Source: Leucobacter luti
GTDB lineage: Bacteria; Actinomycetota; Actinomycetes; Actinomycetales; Microbacteriaceae
NCBI RefSeq assembly: GCF_019464495.1
Contig: NZ_CP080492.1
Coordinates: 2,108,001 to 2,172,000, forward strand
Reading direction: 5' to 3'
Length of the DNA: 64,000 nucleotides
The first letter of the stretch is position 1, and each line of letters begins with the position of its first letter. Of this stretch, positions 8,891 through 17,952 are shown one piece after another. The notes beneath the pieces are model-generated. The model was not told where the DNA came from and did no database searches. It saw only the letters and a program-made list of their open reading frames with translations. A program made the position numbers and the translations under genes.

Positions 8891-10237
8891 TTACTTCTCG
8901 GCCTTCAGTCCGAGCTCAGCCGTTGGGATCTTGGCAGTCTCGGGCGTGAACAGGGCGCACAGCGCCGAGATTGCGATGCCACCGGCGGCAAACAGGGAGA
9001 CGCCGAGCCAGTTATTCGTATCGCCGTTGATTGTCTGGGCGATCGCGGGGGCGAAGCCCGCAATGACGAGACCGGCCATGAGGCTGATCGCCATGCCGCT
9101 GTAGCGCACCTTCGCAGGGAACTGCTCGGGGAAGAACACGGGGTAGATGCCGTTGGCCGCGGCATACGCGAAGGACATCAGCAGGATTCCGAGGATCCAC
9201 ACGAGCCAGGTGTTGCCGGGGCTCGCGCTGGAGAGGGCACCGAAGTAGGCGATGACGAGCACGATCATGCCGACACAGCCGCTGATGAATACTGGCCTGC
9301 GTCCGATCCTGTCCGAGACGTGGCCGAGGAAGGGGATCATCACGAGCGTGCCGAGGTTGGACACGGTGATGAGCGCGAGCATCTCACCGTTCGAGATTCC
9401 GGCGACCTGGGTGCCGTAGGAGAGTGAGAACGTGCTGAACAGCCCGACCATCAGAAGGAACAGCGCCATGCCCGCAACACGCAGCATCTCGAGCGGGTAG
9501 TTCTTCAGCAGGAAGAAGAGGGGCACCTTGACGGTCTCTTCCTGCTCCTGTGCCTCCTCGAAGACCTCGGGCTCCTTGAGGCGGCTGCGCATGAACACGG
9601 TCACGACAGTAACCAGGATGCTGAGGAGGAACGGGATACGCCAGCCAAAGGACAGCATGAAGTCCTCTGGCAGCATGTTGAGCGGAATGAAGATCGCCGA
9701 GGAGAGTACGAGACCGGCGGTCGCACCGGCGATCGTCCAGCTGGCGTAGAAGCCGCGGCGATGATCCGGGGCCGTTTCCATCGAGAGCGAGGCGGATCCG
9801 GGGGACTCGCCCCCAGCGGAGAGGCCCTGGAGCAAGCGCATCAGCACGATGAGCACCGGTGCCCACATGCCGATCGTTTCGTACGTGGGTACCAGCCCGA
9901 TGATGAACGTCGCGACACCCATCATGATGATGCACGCCATCAGGGCGGTCTTGCGGCCGAGTACATCGCCGAGCCACCCCCACATGATTGCGCCGATCGG
10001 GCGAGTGACATATGAAACGCCGACGGTGGCCAGCGCGAAGATCTGGCCAACACCGCCTTCGGCCGGGAAGAACAGCGGCTGGAGATAGAGCGCTGCTGCC
10101 GTAGCGAAGATATAGAAGTCGTAGTACTCGAGCGTGGTGCCAACGAAGCCCGACGTCGCAGCGTTGCGTGCGTTCTTCAGTTGCTCAGGACTGGCGGGTG
10201 GTGCAGCGGCTGGTGCCGCGGAAGTGGGTGAGCTCAT
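8891..10237 (-). CDS. MHS family MFS transporter (organic acid:H+ symporter type)
   Basis: 448-residue inner-membrane transporter. The first helix region GFVGTTLEYYDFYIFATAAAL is the signature of the metabolite:H+ symporter family (shikimate, alpha-ketoglutarate, proline/betaine carriers), as is RPIGAIMWGWLGDVLGRK. Twelve helices can be traced. A central loop is rich in Glu (EEAQEQEETVK). I start at 10237 (MSSPTSAAP) because AGGAACC lies just before it, not at the longer 10273. Placement between two SDR genes in one minus-strand unit suggests that it imports the substrate they oxidise or reduce. Confidence 0.93.
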   Translation of the reverse strand: MSSPTSAAPAAAPPASPEQLKNARNAATSGFVGTTLEYYDFYIFATAAALYLQPLFFPAEGGVGQIFALATVGVSYVTRPIGAIMWGWLGDVLGRKTALMACIIMMGVATFIIGLVPTYETIGMWAPVLIVLMRLLQGLSAGGESPGSASLSMETAPDHRRGFYASWTIAGATAGLVLSSAIFIPLNMLPEDFMLSFGWRIPFLLSILVTVVTVFMRSRLKEPEVFEEAQEQEETVKVPLFFLLKNYPLEMLRVAGMALFLLMVGLFSTFSLSYGTQVAGISNGEMLALITVSNLGTLVMIPFLGHVSDRIGRRPVFISGCVGMIVLVIAYFGALSSASPGNTWLVWILGILLMSFAYAAANGIYPVFFPEQFPAKVRYSGMAISLMAGLVIAGFAPAIAQTINGDTNNWLGVSLFAAGGIAISALCALFTPETAKIPTAELGLKAEK

Positions 10238-10288
10238 GAGGTTCCTTTCGTGATGAGCGCCGATGATTATCACTTGTTGAGGGAAGTC

Positions 10289-11047
10289 CTAGCCCGCCAT
10301 GAAGAGTCCACCGTTCACGTGGAGGACTTCGCCGTGCACAAAGCTGGCGGCGTTGCTCAGGAGGAACGCGATCGTGGCGGAAATCTCTTCGGGGGTCCCG
10401 TCGCGGCGTAGCGGCGTCGCCGCGATCCACTCGTCGCCCTTCGCGGCGCGCGCGCTCGCGGTCATTGCGGTGTCGATGATGCCGGGCGAGACCGCGTTGA
10501 CGCGGATCCCCTGCGGGCCGAGCTCAAGGGCGAGCGTGCGAGTGAACGCGATGAGACCGCCCTTGCTTGCGGCGTAGTGCGCGTGTCCCATGCTGCCGCG
10601 GTGACCAGCGACCGAGGTCAAGTTCACAATTGCGGATCCCGCTGGCATCAGGGGAATTGCGCGCTTGATGAGCATGAACACCCCGTCGAGGTTGATGCTC
10701 TGAACCCGGCGCCACAGCTCATCATCAGTGTCAGCCACGAGTGATTCGGGGTAGATGCCGGCTGAGGGGACGAGGAAGTCGATCCGGCCGAATTCGCGGC
10801 GTGCGAGCTCGATGAGCTCGTCAATGCTCGCGGCGTCCGCGGCGTTCAGTTGGACGCCAATGGCGCGGCCCGGGTACTGCCCGCTGAGAGACGTGGCGCG
10901 TGCGCGTACAGCTGCTTCATCGAGGTCGGCGAGGACGAGATGCGCCCCGGAGCGCGCCAGCAGATCCGCCAGTGCTCCGCCGATACCTCCCGCTGCCCCG
11001 GTGATCACAGCGACCCTGTCCGTGAAGTCGAGCGTGGTGTCACTCAT
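10289..11047 (-). CDS. SDR family oxidoreductase
   Basis: 252-residue short-chain dehydrogenase. TGAAGGIG nucleotide-binding motif near residue 16, acidic residue in VLADLDEAA (NAD preference), PSAG replacing NNAG, Ser in NLTSVAGH, and H-Y-A-A-S-K active site. The end is VLHVNGGLFMAG. AAAGGAGCAACG before the ATG is an excellent ribosome binding site. It is the first gene of the SDR-MHS-SDR unit. It faces the E1 gene across a 370-bp control region with two copies of AATGTATCCAA. Confidence 0.93.
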   Translation of the reverse strand: MSDTTLDFTDRVAVITGAAGGIGGALADLLARSGAHLVLADLDEAAVRARATSLSGQYPGRAIGVQLNAADAASIDELIELARREFGRIDFLVPSAGIYPESLVADTDDELWRRVQSINLDGVFMLIKRAIPLMPAGSAIVNLTSVAGHRGSMGHAHYAASKGGLIAFTRTLALELGPQGIRVNAVSPGIIDTAMTASARAAKGDEWIAATPLRRDGTPEEISATIAFLLSNAASFVHGEVLHVNGGLFMAG

Positions 11048-11140
11048 CGTTGCTCCTTTGCTTGATCGCGCGAAAACGGGAACTTGCCTGGTGGGCTGCG
11101 CGTGACGCAGATCCCCGTGAGAATCTCGAGCGATGCCATG

Positions 11141-11151
11141 AATGTATCCAA
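11141..11151 (-). promoter_or_regulatory. Candidate GntR operator upstream of the SDR-MHS-SDR unit
   Basis: AATGTATCCAA, 94 bp before the SDR start codon at 11047. Identical to the site at 11328-11338. Confidence 0.45.
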
Positions 11152-11327
11152 ACGTCGCCGCCGTGTAACACTATCCCACGAATTGGAGCGCGCAAACCCG
11201 GCGCGTGATTTCCGTTCGGTTTCTACTCTGTAGCTCGATATTTGTGGACTATCCACGAGGCGAGCGGTGCTGAAATGGGTGAATTGACGAGTCGAACCAC
11301 GGTTGTGACTCTCGGGAGAAGTGGTCT

Positions 11328-11338
11328 AATGTATCCAA
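11328..11338 (+). promoter_or_regulatory. Candidate GntR operator upstream of the E1 gene
   Basis: AATGTATCCAA, followed by TG, 79 bp before the E1 ATG. Reverse complement is ATTGGATACATT with its flank, a near-palindrome. Confidence 0.45.
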
Positions 11339-11417
11339 TGCCTGTTCGACGTCGCGATGATTCGCGACGCTCGCCGCAGGGACAACGCAGAGTGCTGATG
11401 CAAAGACGGAGAGACGC

Positions 11418-13610
11418 ATGCCGAGACGCCGCAAACTCGATACCGGGGTGCCCTGGATCGAGCTGACCACCACTGACGCGGACTGGAAGAGCGCTGACCC
11501 TCAGCTGCTCGCCACGATGCTCGGCGAGATGCAGCTGATCAGGGCCTTTGAGGAAGCCGTGCTGGAGCTCGCGGGTGCTGGTCTCGTGCACGGTCCAGCC
11601 CACTCGAGCATTGGCCAGGAAGGCGGCGCCGTTGGATCCATTCTGACGCTGCGCTCCAGCGACGGAGTGAACGGTTCGCATCGCGGTCACCACCAGTTCC
11701 TTGCCAAGGCAATGACCCACGTCTCGGGCGGTGCCTTGGATCTCCAAGCGCTTGTGGACACCGACATGCAGGCCATGCTCGACCGCACTCTCTCTGAGAT
11801 CCTCGGCCTCGCTGCGGGATTCTCAGGCGGTCGCGGCGGCTCCATGCACCTGCAGTGGCTCGAGGCTGGCGCGCTCGGCACGAACGCGATCGTGGGCGGT
11901 GGGGCCCCGATCGCCGGCGGCAACGCCTGGGCGCAGCGCTTCGCCGGCACCGATGACGTATCGATCAACTACTTCGGAGATGGCTCGAGCCAGATCGGTT
12001 CCGTGCTCGAATCGATGAACCTAGCTGCGGTGTGGCAGACGCCGGTCATGTTCTTCATCGAGAACAACCTCTATGCCGTGTCGACGCACGCGAGCGAGGC
12101 CAGCGCAGACACACGGTTCTCGGTCCGCGGGCAGGGCTTCTCGATCCCGGCGTGGCGCGTTGACGGAATGGACCCCCTCGCGGTGCACCTCGCGACCCAG
12201 GAAGCGCTGGAGCGGATGCGGAGCGGGCAGGGTCCCGCGATCATCGAGGCTGAGGTCTACCGATTCTTCCACCAGAATGGCCCATTCCCAGGCAGCGCCT
12301 TCGGGTACCGCAGCAAAGCGGAGGAGAAGGACTGGCGAGAGCGCGATCCGATCGCGCTCGTGGCCCGCAAGATGCAGGAACTCGGTCACCTCACCGCAGC
12401 TGAGGCGGAGGCGGTGCGCGAACAGGCACAACAGGCCATGGCCGATGCCGTCGCGAAGATCATTGAGAATGATCCTGAGCGAGAAGGGAAACGCCGGATC
12501 AAGCCAGCGCTCTGGCCGGACCCTGCGGTGGTCGATACCGGGATCCGCAGCGACGCGAGCGAGCTCGCAGCATGGACAGCGGTCGAGCCGGATCCCACCG
12601 CCGGCACCTGGCGCGACGTCAAATTCGTGGAGGCCGTGGCACAGACGATGGCGCGCCGCATGGAAACTGACGACCGCATCGTGGTGCTCGGAGAAGACGT
12701 GCACAAGCTCGGTGGCGGCACCAACGGCGCGACGAAGGGGCTCGCCCAGCAGTTTGGCTCGGAGCGCGTGATCGGTACGCCGATCAGCGAGAACGCCTTC
12801 TTTGGCTTCGCGACGGGGGCGGCACTGGACGGCCGGATCAGGCCCGTCGTGGAGTTCATGTACCCCGACTTCATGTGGGTAGCCGCCGACCAGGTATTCA
12901 ACCAGGCTGGCAAGGCACGCCACATGTTTGGCGACAACAACACGGTGCCGCTGGTGCTGCGTACCAAGGTGGCCATGGGGTCGGGCTACGGCTCACAGCA
13001 CCTGATGGATCCCGCGGGAGTCTTCGCAACCCAGGCCGGGTGGCGCATCGTCGCAGCCTCGACGGCAGCAGACTACGTTGGACTGCTCAACGCGGCGCTC
13101 GCGCTCGAAGATCCGGTGCTCGTCATCGAACACATGGACCTGTACGGCAAGGCAGACAGCCTGCCCGACGGGGACCTCGACTACATCATTCCCCCCGGGA
13201 GCGCTGCGATCCGGAGGGCGGGATCCGACGTCACGGTGCTGAGCTATCTCTCGATGGTGGATCACGCACTCGAGGCCGTCGCCCAAACCGGGATCGACGC
13301 CGAGGTGGTAGACCTGCGCTGGCTTGATCGCGCCTCCATTGACTGGGGCACGATCGAGGAGAGCATCAAGAAAACCAACGCTGTGCTGATCGTAGAACAG
13401 GGAGCCCAAGGATCCTCATATGGCGCATGGCTGGCAGACGAGATCCAGCGCCGTTTTTTCGACTGGCTGGATCAGCCGATCGAGCGGGTGACCGGGGGCG
13501 AAGCGAGTCCCAGTATCTCGAAGGTGCTCGAACGAGCAGCGATTGCGGGCACCGAAGAGGTCGTCGCTGGCCTCGAGCGCGTGCGCGCGGCAATGGGAGG
13601 AAACTCATGA
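11418..13610 (+). CDS. Fused E1 alpha-beta subunit of a 2-oxo-acid / acetoin dehydrogenase complex
   Basis: 730-residue thiamine-diphosphate enzyme in which the alpha and beta E1 chains are one polypeptide. Residues about 1-380 are alpha: SIGQEGGAVG, SHRGHHQFLAKA, the GGRGGSMH loop, and the ThDP motif GDGSSQIGSVLESMN ending FFIENN near residues 188-218. Residues about 400-730 are beta: VVLGEDVHKLGGGTNGATKG, ISENAFFGFATGAAL, and the transketolase C-terminal domain with DLRWLDRASID. It decarboxylates a 2-oxo acid or diketone and passes the acyl group to E2. It overlaps the E2 ATG by 4 bp. No E3 gene lies nearby. Confidence 0.92.
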   Translation: MPRRRKLDTGVPWIELTTTDADWKSADPQLLATMLGEMQLIRAFEEAVLELAGAGLVHGPAHSSIGQEGGAVGSILTLRSSDGVNGSHRGHHQFLAKAMTHVSGGALDLQALVDTDMQAMLDRTLSEILGLAAGFSGGRGGSMHLQWLEAGALGTNAIVGGGAPIAGGNAWAQRFAGTDDVSINYFGDGSSQIGSVLESMNLAAVWQTPVMFFIENNLYAVSTHASEASADTRFSVRGQGFSIPAWRVDGMDPLAVHLATQEALERMRSGQGPAIIEAEVYRFFHQNGPFPGSAFGYRSKAEEKDWRERDPIALVARKMQELGHLTAAEAEAVREQAQQAMADAVAKIIENDPEREGKRRIKPALWPDPAVVDTGIRSDASELAAWTAVEPDPTAGTWRDVKFVEAVAQTMARRMETDDRIVVLGEDVHKLGGGTNGATKGLAQQFGSERVIGTPISENAFFGFATGAALDGRIRPVVEFMYPDFMWVAADQVFNQAGKARHMFGDNNTVPLVLRTKVAMGSGYGSQHLMDPAGVFATQAGWRIVAASTAADYVGLLNAALALEDPVLVIEHMDLYGKADSLPDGDLDYIIPPGSAAIRRAGSDVTVLSYLSMVDHALEAVAQTGIDAEVVDLRWLDRASIDWGTIEESIKKTNAVLIVEQGAQGSSYGAWLADEIQRRFFDWLDQPIERVTGGEASPSISKVLERAAIAGTEEVVAGLERVRAAMGGNS

Positions 13611-14931
13611 CCGTGATCGTACGCATGCCCGAGATCGCGACCGGCTCCGACGAGGCAGCGATTGCCGGGTGGCTGGTCGCCGTCGGGGAGACTGTCGCAG
13701 TGGGACAGGCCCTCGTCGAGATCGAGACAGAGAAAGCAACTGTCGAGTTCGAGGCTGAGCAACCGGGCACACTCGCTGGCATCCTGCTCGCGGCGGGGAG
13801 CACGGCCCCGGTCGGGGCTCCGATTGCAGTGCTTGCCGCTGACGGTGAGTCGATGGCTGATGCGCTCGCCGCGGCTGGCGCAGCTGGCGCGGGCACTGCT
13901 CCGTCAGCTGAGGCCGGAGCGGACCAGGCGCACAAGCCGGTCTCGGCGGAGGCAGCGGTCGTTCCGACGGCGGTGCCGGTGCCGGTGCCGGTGCAGGCGG
14001 CGGCCGCGCCCGAGGCACCGGGCGCGCGCCGCTTTGTGAGTCCACTGGTGCGCAAGCTCGCGCGTGAGCGCGGCATCGACCTCGTGTCGGTGCGCGGATC
14101 CGGCCCGGGGGCAGGATTGTGCGGCGTGATCTTGACGGCATCGGCGGGGGCACCGCAGCCCCAGCTGCGATCCCGCAGCCGGCTCAGCCCTCCCTGCCAC
14201 CCCAGCCAGCGGCTGCTCCTCTGGCATCCACGGGTGCGAGCGCGTCAGCCGAGTGGGTCGACGTGCCCCACACCGGCATGCGGCGCGCAATCGCACGACG
14301 GCTGGCCGAGAGCAAGAGCACAGTCCCGCACTTCTACCTGGTGGCGGACTGCCGGGTGGACGCGCTGCTTGAGCTGCGCAGTCAGATCAATGCCGTCGAG
14401 GGCGTGCGTGTCTCAGTGAACGACTTCGTCGTGAAGGCGGTAGCCGGAGCGTTCCGCGACGTGCCGGCGGCGAATGCGATCTGGACCGAGGAGGCCACGC
14501 GCCGGTTCACCGGTGTGGACATCGCTGTAGCGGTCTCGGTGCCAGCAGGTCTGCTCACTCCCGTGGTGCGCGGGGTGGAGCGCATGTCGCTCGGTGAGCT
14601 CGGAACGGCGATCCGGGATCTTGCGGGGCGCGCACGCGAGGGAAAGCTCAAACAGCATGAACTCGAGGGTGGCTCGTTCTCCGTCTCAAACCTGGGCATG
14701 TACGGCACCTCAGAGTTCGCCGCGATCCTGAACCCGCCCCAGTCCGGAATTCTCGCGGTCGGGGCCGCGCAGCAGCGACCGGTCGTGCAGGCCGATGGCA
14801 CGGTGGGGGTCGGCACGGTGATGACGGTGACACTCTCGGCGGATCACCGCGTGCTCGACGGCGCGCTCGCCGCAGAGTGGCTGGCTGCCTTCACGCAGCG
14901 GATCGAGAACCCGCTGAGTATTCTCGTCTAG
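13607..14931 (+). CDS. Dihydrolipoamide acyltransferase E2 (frameshifted)
   Basis: About 441 residues after repair. An N-terminal lipoyl domain carries the lipoylated Lys43 in EIETEKATVEFE. An Ala/Pro/Val-rich linker follows, then a peripheral subunit-binding domain (RRFVSPLVRKLARERGIDL...), a second Pro/Ala linker and the catalytic domain ending with SADHRVLDGALAAEW, the HxxxDG active site. The break is in the GGGGG run 14107-14111: one more G turns GSGPGA into GSGPGGRIVRRDLDGI, a perfect binding-domain end. The 4-bp overlap with E1 shows tight coupling. Lipoylation would need a ligase such as the one at 44.3-45.3 kb. Confidence 0.9.
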
Positions 14932-14992
14932 GGAATGGAGATCCGATGCGGATCCTGGCCGCGTGCCGGCCGCAACCGTGAGGAGGAACACC

Positions 14993-15617
14993 ATGGCAAC
15001 ACTGCTACACATTGATTCTTCGGCTGCGGGTGAGCTCTCAGCGACGCGCGCACTGAGCCGCGCGTTCGCCGAGACCTGGCGCACGGCGGGCCCGGAGCGC
15101 CGGATCGTGGTGCGCGATCTGCACGCGGATCAGCTCCCGCACCTCGGCTCGGTTGCGCTGCACCGGCCGCGGGCGGCACGGGGCGAGACTGGGTTCGACC
15201 CGGCGCAGGCTGAGCTGCAGGACCGCGTGCTCGCGGAGCTGCTGGCGGCCGACGTGGTCGTGATCGGGGCGCCGATGTACAACTACAGCATGCCGTCAAC
15301 GCTCAAGGCGTGGCTGGATCTAGTGCACATTCCCGGTGAGACGGCGTTCACCGACCCCGCGGACCAGCCGCTGCGCGGCAAGCGCGCGGTGGTCGTCACG
15401 GCGCGGGGGATCGCAGCCGAGCCGGGCATTGATGAATACGTCACTGGGCCGCTGCGCCAGGTGCTTGCGGTGGCGTGCGGGATGGACTTCGAAGTGGTCT
15501 CAACGAGCCGCACGCTCGCGAACGTCATCCCCGCGCTCGGGCCAGAGTACGCCGCGGCCGAGTTCGAGCAGGCGATGGCGCGTGTGCGAGCTCGCCGCCC
15601 GTCCCGAGCCCGCCTAG
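14993..15617 (+). CDS. FMN-dependent NADH azoreductase (AzoR-like), possible frameshifted end
   Basis: Flavodoxin-fold reductase of about 208 residues. It starts MATLLHIDSSA after a strong AGGAGGA site, and has the AzoR motif PMYNYSMPSTLKAWLD and VVVTARG. In the literal frame the protein does not stop until 15892, running through a repeat and antisense to RidA with a low-complexity Arg-rich tail. In the next frame the sequence reads ELAARPEPA and stops at 15617, which fits family length, so a frame change near 15585-15590 is likely (one base gained or two lost). Family members reduce quinones and azo compounds. It follows E2 by 61 bp and may be in the same transcript. Confidence 0.8.
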
Positions 15618-15641
15618 CCGGCATCCCCGCGCGATCACCCG

Positions 15642-15712
15642 AGAGGGACCCCGGATGCCGACTGCGGTCGCGCCGCAGCCGGCATCCGGGATCCCTCGGG
15701 AGCGGGGCTAGG
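15642..15712. repeat. 71-bp hairpin repeat, copy 1
   Basis: Seventy of 71 bases match 26143-26213. It folds as a long nested hairpin: outer arms GAGGGACCCCGGATGCCG and CGGCATCCGGGATCCCTC (one mismatch), inner arms CTGCGG / CCGCAG around TCGCG. It sits between the converging azoreductase and RidA genes and overlaps the RidA stop codon. Confidence 0.85.
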
Positions 15713-16175
15713 CCGGGTGCGGCAGTGCGATCCAGCCCTCGATCTCCACGAGGAGCTGGGGTTGCGCGAGCGCTGAGACGATTGCAAGCGAGTGCCCGGG
15801 GAGGTCGCCAGCGGGGAACCACTCCGAGAGAATTTCGTTTCGCGCTTCCGCGTACGCGACCATGTTCTCCTGGCCGACAAGGAAGGTCATGAGCCGCACG
15901 ATCGACTGCGGCGTACCGCCAGCTGCGGCAATGAGTGCCTCGATGTTGCGGAGCGTGTGCCGAGTCTGTGCCGCCACATCAGCTGGAACATCGCCAGCAG
16001 GATTCGCGCCAACTTGGCCTGAGATGAACACCCACCGCGCGGCCCCGGTCACGGTGGCGAGGTGAGAGTATGCGCCCACTGGTGGCGCGAGATGGTCCGG
16101 AGAATACCGCTGGATCCGGAGTTCAGCGGCAGGCGAGCCGACGGGGTCAGAGGAATGGCGATCGAGGGTGCTCAC
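15708..16175 (-). CDS. RidA family (YjgF/YER057c) protein
   Basis: 155-residue member of the RidA/UK114 superfamily, which hydrolyses reactive enamine or imine intermediates or acts in specialised ring-degradation steps. Typical pieces are PVGAYSHLATVTGAARWVFISGQVG, the NIEALIAAAGGTPQSIVRLMTF stretch and the end LLVEIEGWIALPHPA. The N-terminus is about 20 residues longer than the core. GTG start with AGGAGCACC upstream. It is the last gene of the minus-strand amide cluster, separated from the aldolase by a hairpin. The arginine that binds carboxylates in classic RidA (near position 105) is not clearly in place, so it may not be a deaminase. Confidence 0.88.
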   Translation of the reverse strand: MSTLDRHSSDPVGSPAAELRIQRYSPDHLAPPVGAYSHLATVTGAARWVFISGQVGANPAGDVPADVAAQTRHTLRNIEALIAAAGGTPQSIVRLMTFLVGQENMVAYAEARNEILSEWFPAGDLPGHSLAIVSALAQPQLLVEIEGWIALPHPA

Positions 16176-16200
16176 GGGGTGCTCCTGTCTGTGCGATGAG

Positions 16201-16238
16201 GAGCGGGCCAGTGTGTTGATACATCCCCTGGCCCGCTC
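16201..16238 (-). terminator. Hairpin between aldolase and RidA genes
   Basis: Perfect 10-bp stem GAGCGGGCCA / TGGCCCGCTC with an 18-base loop, 13 bp after the aldolase stop. No T-run; probably an intra-operon hairpin. Confidence 0.5.
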
Positions 16239-16251
16239 ACTCCTGGTCTGA

Positions 16252-17001
16252 TTAGGCAGCTGCCTCTGACACGAATTCGTCCATGAGGGTGCGGGCGCTG
16301 CCGTACCCCTCAGCGATCGCCGCGTGCTGCATCGTCAGGAGGACGTAGTCTGCCCCTTCTGCGACAGCAAACTGCTTCTCGACCGGGGTCCACGCCGGGA
16401 GTACCCACGGCTTATCGTTCGCGCGGACTGCGGCGATCACCTTACGGAAATCATCGAAGTCGGCCTCGGTCTGGCGGTACACCCCGCGCCCTCGCATCAG
16501 CGAAAGGTCCCCGGGCCCGATGAACACACCGTCGACTGTGGGGAGCGCAGCGATAGCCTCGATGTCACGCAGCGCTCCCGGATCCTCGACCATCGGGAAA
16601 ATCTTGATGTCGCGATCCTGCGCGGCCACCCACTCGTCGTCGTAACCGCCGTAATTCATCGTGCGTCCACCTGCGAGGCTGCGCGACCCGAGCGGCGGGA
16701 ACTTCGCGAAGTCGGTCACCCGTTTGGCGTGTTCGAGCCCCTCGATATGGGGAATGATGACGCCGTCGGACCCGAAGTCGAGTGCCTGTTGGATCGCGCC
16801 CCGCTCAGGGACGAGCACCTTTGACAGCACTTCGAGGCCAAGCCCCTTAAGAACGGGAACGAAACGTTCCAGGATCGAGAGATCGAATGCGCCGTGCTCA
16901 ATGTCGAGCACCACAAAGTCGTAGCCGAGATTCGCGACGATCTCGCCGGTCGCGACGCTTGCGTCGGAGAGCCAGGCGCCCTGCTTGAGTTTTCCGGACA
17001 T
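16252..17001 (-). CDS. HpcH/HpaI family aldolase
   Basis: 249-residue class II, metal-dependent TIM-barrel aldolase. It shows GYDFVVLDIEHGAFD, the VKVLVPERG-like substrate loop, DGVIIPHIE, the metal ligands Glu in PMVEDPGAL and Asp in VFIGPGDLSL. Family members (HpcH, GarL, YfaU) split 2-keto-3-deoxy acids into pyruvate and an aldehyde. It lies 30 bp downstream of a carbon-nitrogen hydrolase in the same direction, suggesting that the carbon skeleton released by hydrolysis is cleaved here. Substrate is unknown. Confidence 0.9.
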   Translation of the reverse strand: MSGKLKQGAWLSDASVATGEIVANLGYDFVVLDIEHGAFDLSILERFVPVLKGLGLEVLSKVLVPERGAIQQALDFGSDGVIIPHIEGLEHAKRVTDFAKFPPLGSRSLAGGRTMNYGGYDDEWVAAQDRDIKIFPMVEDPGALRDIEAIAALPTVDGVFIGPGDLSLMRGRGVYRQTEADFDDFRKVIAAVRANDKPWVLPAWTPVEKQFAVAEGADYVLLTMQHAAIAEGYGSARTLMDEFVSEAAA

Positions 17002-17031
17002 GTGAGTGTTCCTTTCCTTCGGTGTAAGCGG

Positions 17032-17835
17032 TCACACGCCGGGGGCGGCGGCGACGGTGAAACGACGATTCGCGAGTGAGGGGTTGGTTGCGCGCACCTC
17101 AGCGATTCGTTCTGGCTTGATTGCGGTGGTAGCGACGCCACTGCGTTCGCCCACTTCGCCGAGGATCAAGCCCATGGGGTCGACGATCAGACTGCCACCG
17201 GTGCCGAGCGTTGGCCCCTGCGAAACCGCCGCGACGTAGAACGTGTTCTCTATCGCGCGCGCACGCGCAAGGGTCTGCCAGTGGTCCTCCTTTCGAGGGC
17301 CGGGCACCCACGCTGCCGGGTACACGAGCACGTCGACACCGGCATCGGCGTGCTGCCGTGACGCCTCTGGGAATCTGAGGTCGTAGCAGGTGAGCATGCC
17401 GACTCTGACTCCGGCAACATCGATGGTGACGGGGCCGTCGAGCGGCCCAGCGCAGATGTTGTCGGACTCCTTGAACCCGAACGCGTCGTAGAGATGGGTC
17501 TTCCGGTAGACCGCGGCGAGCCCATCGGCTGGGGTCAGCACGACGAGCGAGTTGTACGCACGCTGTTCGCCCGGAATCTCTTCCAGGATGCCGGCGACGA
17601 TTGTGACGCCGGTGCGTTTCGCCGTCGCGGCGAGGCCGGAGACGAACGACCCGTCGAGTGGCTGGGCCTTGGCGAGCACCTCGGGGGTCAGCGCAGTCAC
17701 CCCGATCATGGCGAACTCGGGGAACACGGCGAGGTCAGCGTCTTCTGTCGACGCGACCTGGGCCAAGCGGTCGATCTCCGCGAGGTTTGCGGCGATGTCC
17801 TCGGTCGAGACCATCTGACAGATGGAGAGTTTCAT
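17032..17835 (-). CDS. Carbon-nitrogen hydrolase (nitrilase superfamily), copy A
   Basis: 267-residue amidase with the full E-K-C triad: Glu in FPEFAMIG, Lys in YRKTHLYD, Cys in LTCYDLRFPE. The C-terminal ARAIENTFYVAAVSQG and SLANRRFTV are shared with the second copy at 24.2-25.1 kb. The E-K-C enzymes cut non-peptide amides, omega-amides or N-carbamoyl groups. Start is MKLSICQM with AAAGGACTCCC upstream. It leads a unit with the aldolase and RidA, 117 bp below the LysR stop. Confidence 0.92.
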   Translation of the reverse strand: MKLSICQMVSTEDIAANLAEIDRLAQVASTEDADLAVFPEFAMIGVTALTPEVLAKAQPLDGSFVSGLAATAKRTGVTIVAGILEEIPGEQRAYNSLVVLTPADGLAAVYRKTHLYDAFGFKESDNICAGPLDGPVTIDVAGVRVGMLTCYDLRFPEASRQHADAGVDVLVYPAAWVPGPRKEDHWQTLARARAIENTFYVAAVSQGPTLGTGGSLIVDPMGLILGEVGERSGVATTAIKPERIAEVRATNPSLANRRFTVAAAPGV

Positions 17836-17896
17836 GGGAGTCCTTTCGGGATGGATAGTCGTGCTTCTGGGGAGTTTTTGGGGTGGCTCCGCCCCG

Positions 17897-17915
17897 CTCG
17901 GCTGGTGGAGCCGAG
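17897..17915 (-). terminator. Small hairpin after the LysR gene
   Basis: Stem CTCGGCT / AGCCGAG with a 5-base loop, 38 bp after the LysR stop, followed by a second GC-rich fold and an A-rich rather than T-rich stretch. Weak terminator at best. Confidence 0.35.
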
Positions 17916-17952
17916 CTCAAGTGCGCCTGGGGCAGGTTCTGCGGCGGCCGGA

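Larger units (their letters stand above)
11048..11417. other. Divergent control region between SDR and E1 genes
   Basis: No gene seen. It separates the minus-strand SDR-MHS-SDR unit from the plus-strand dehydrogenase-complex unit and holds two identical AATGTATCCAA sites, one close to each start codon. Confidence 0.7.
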
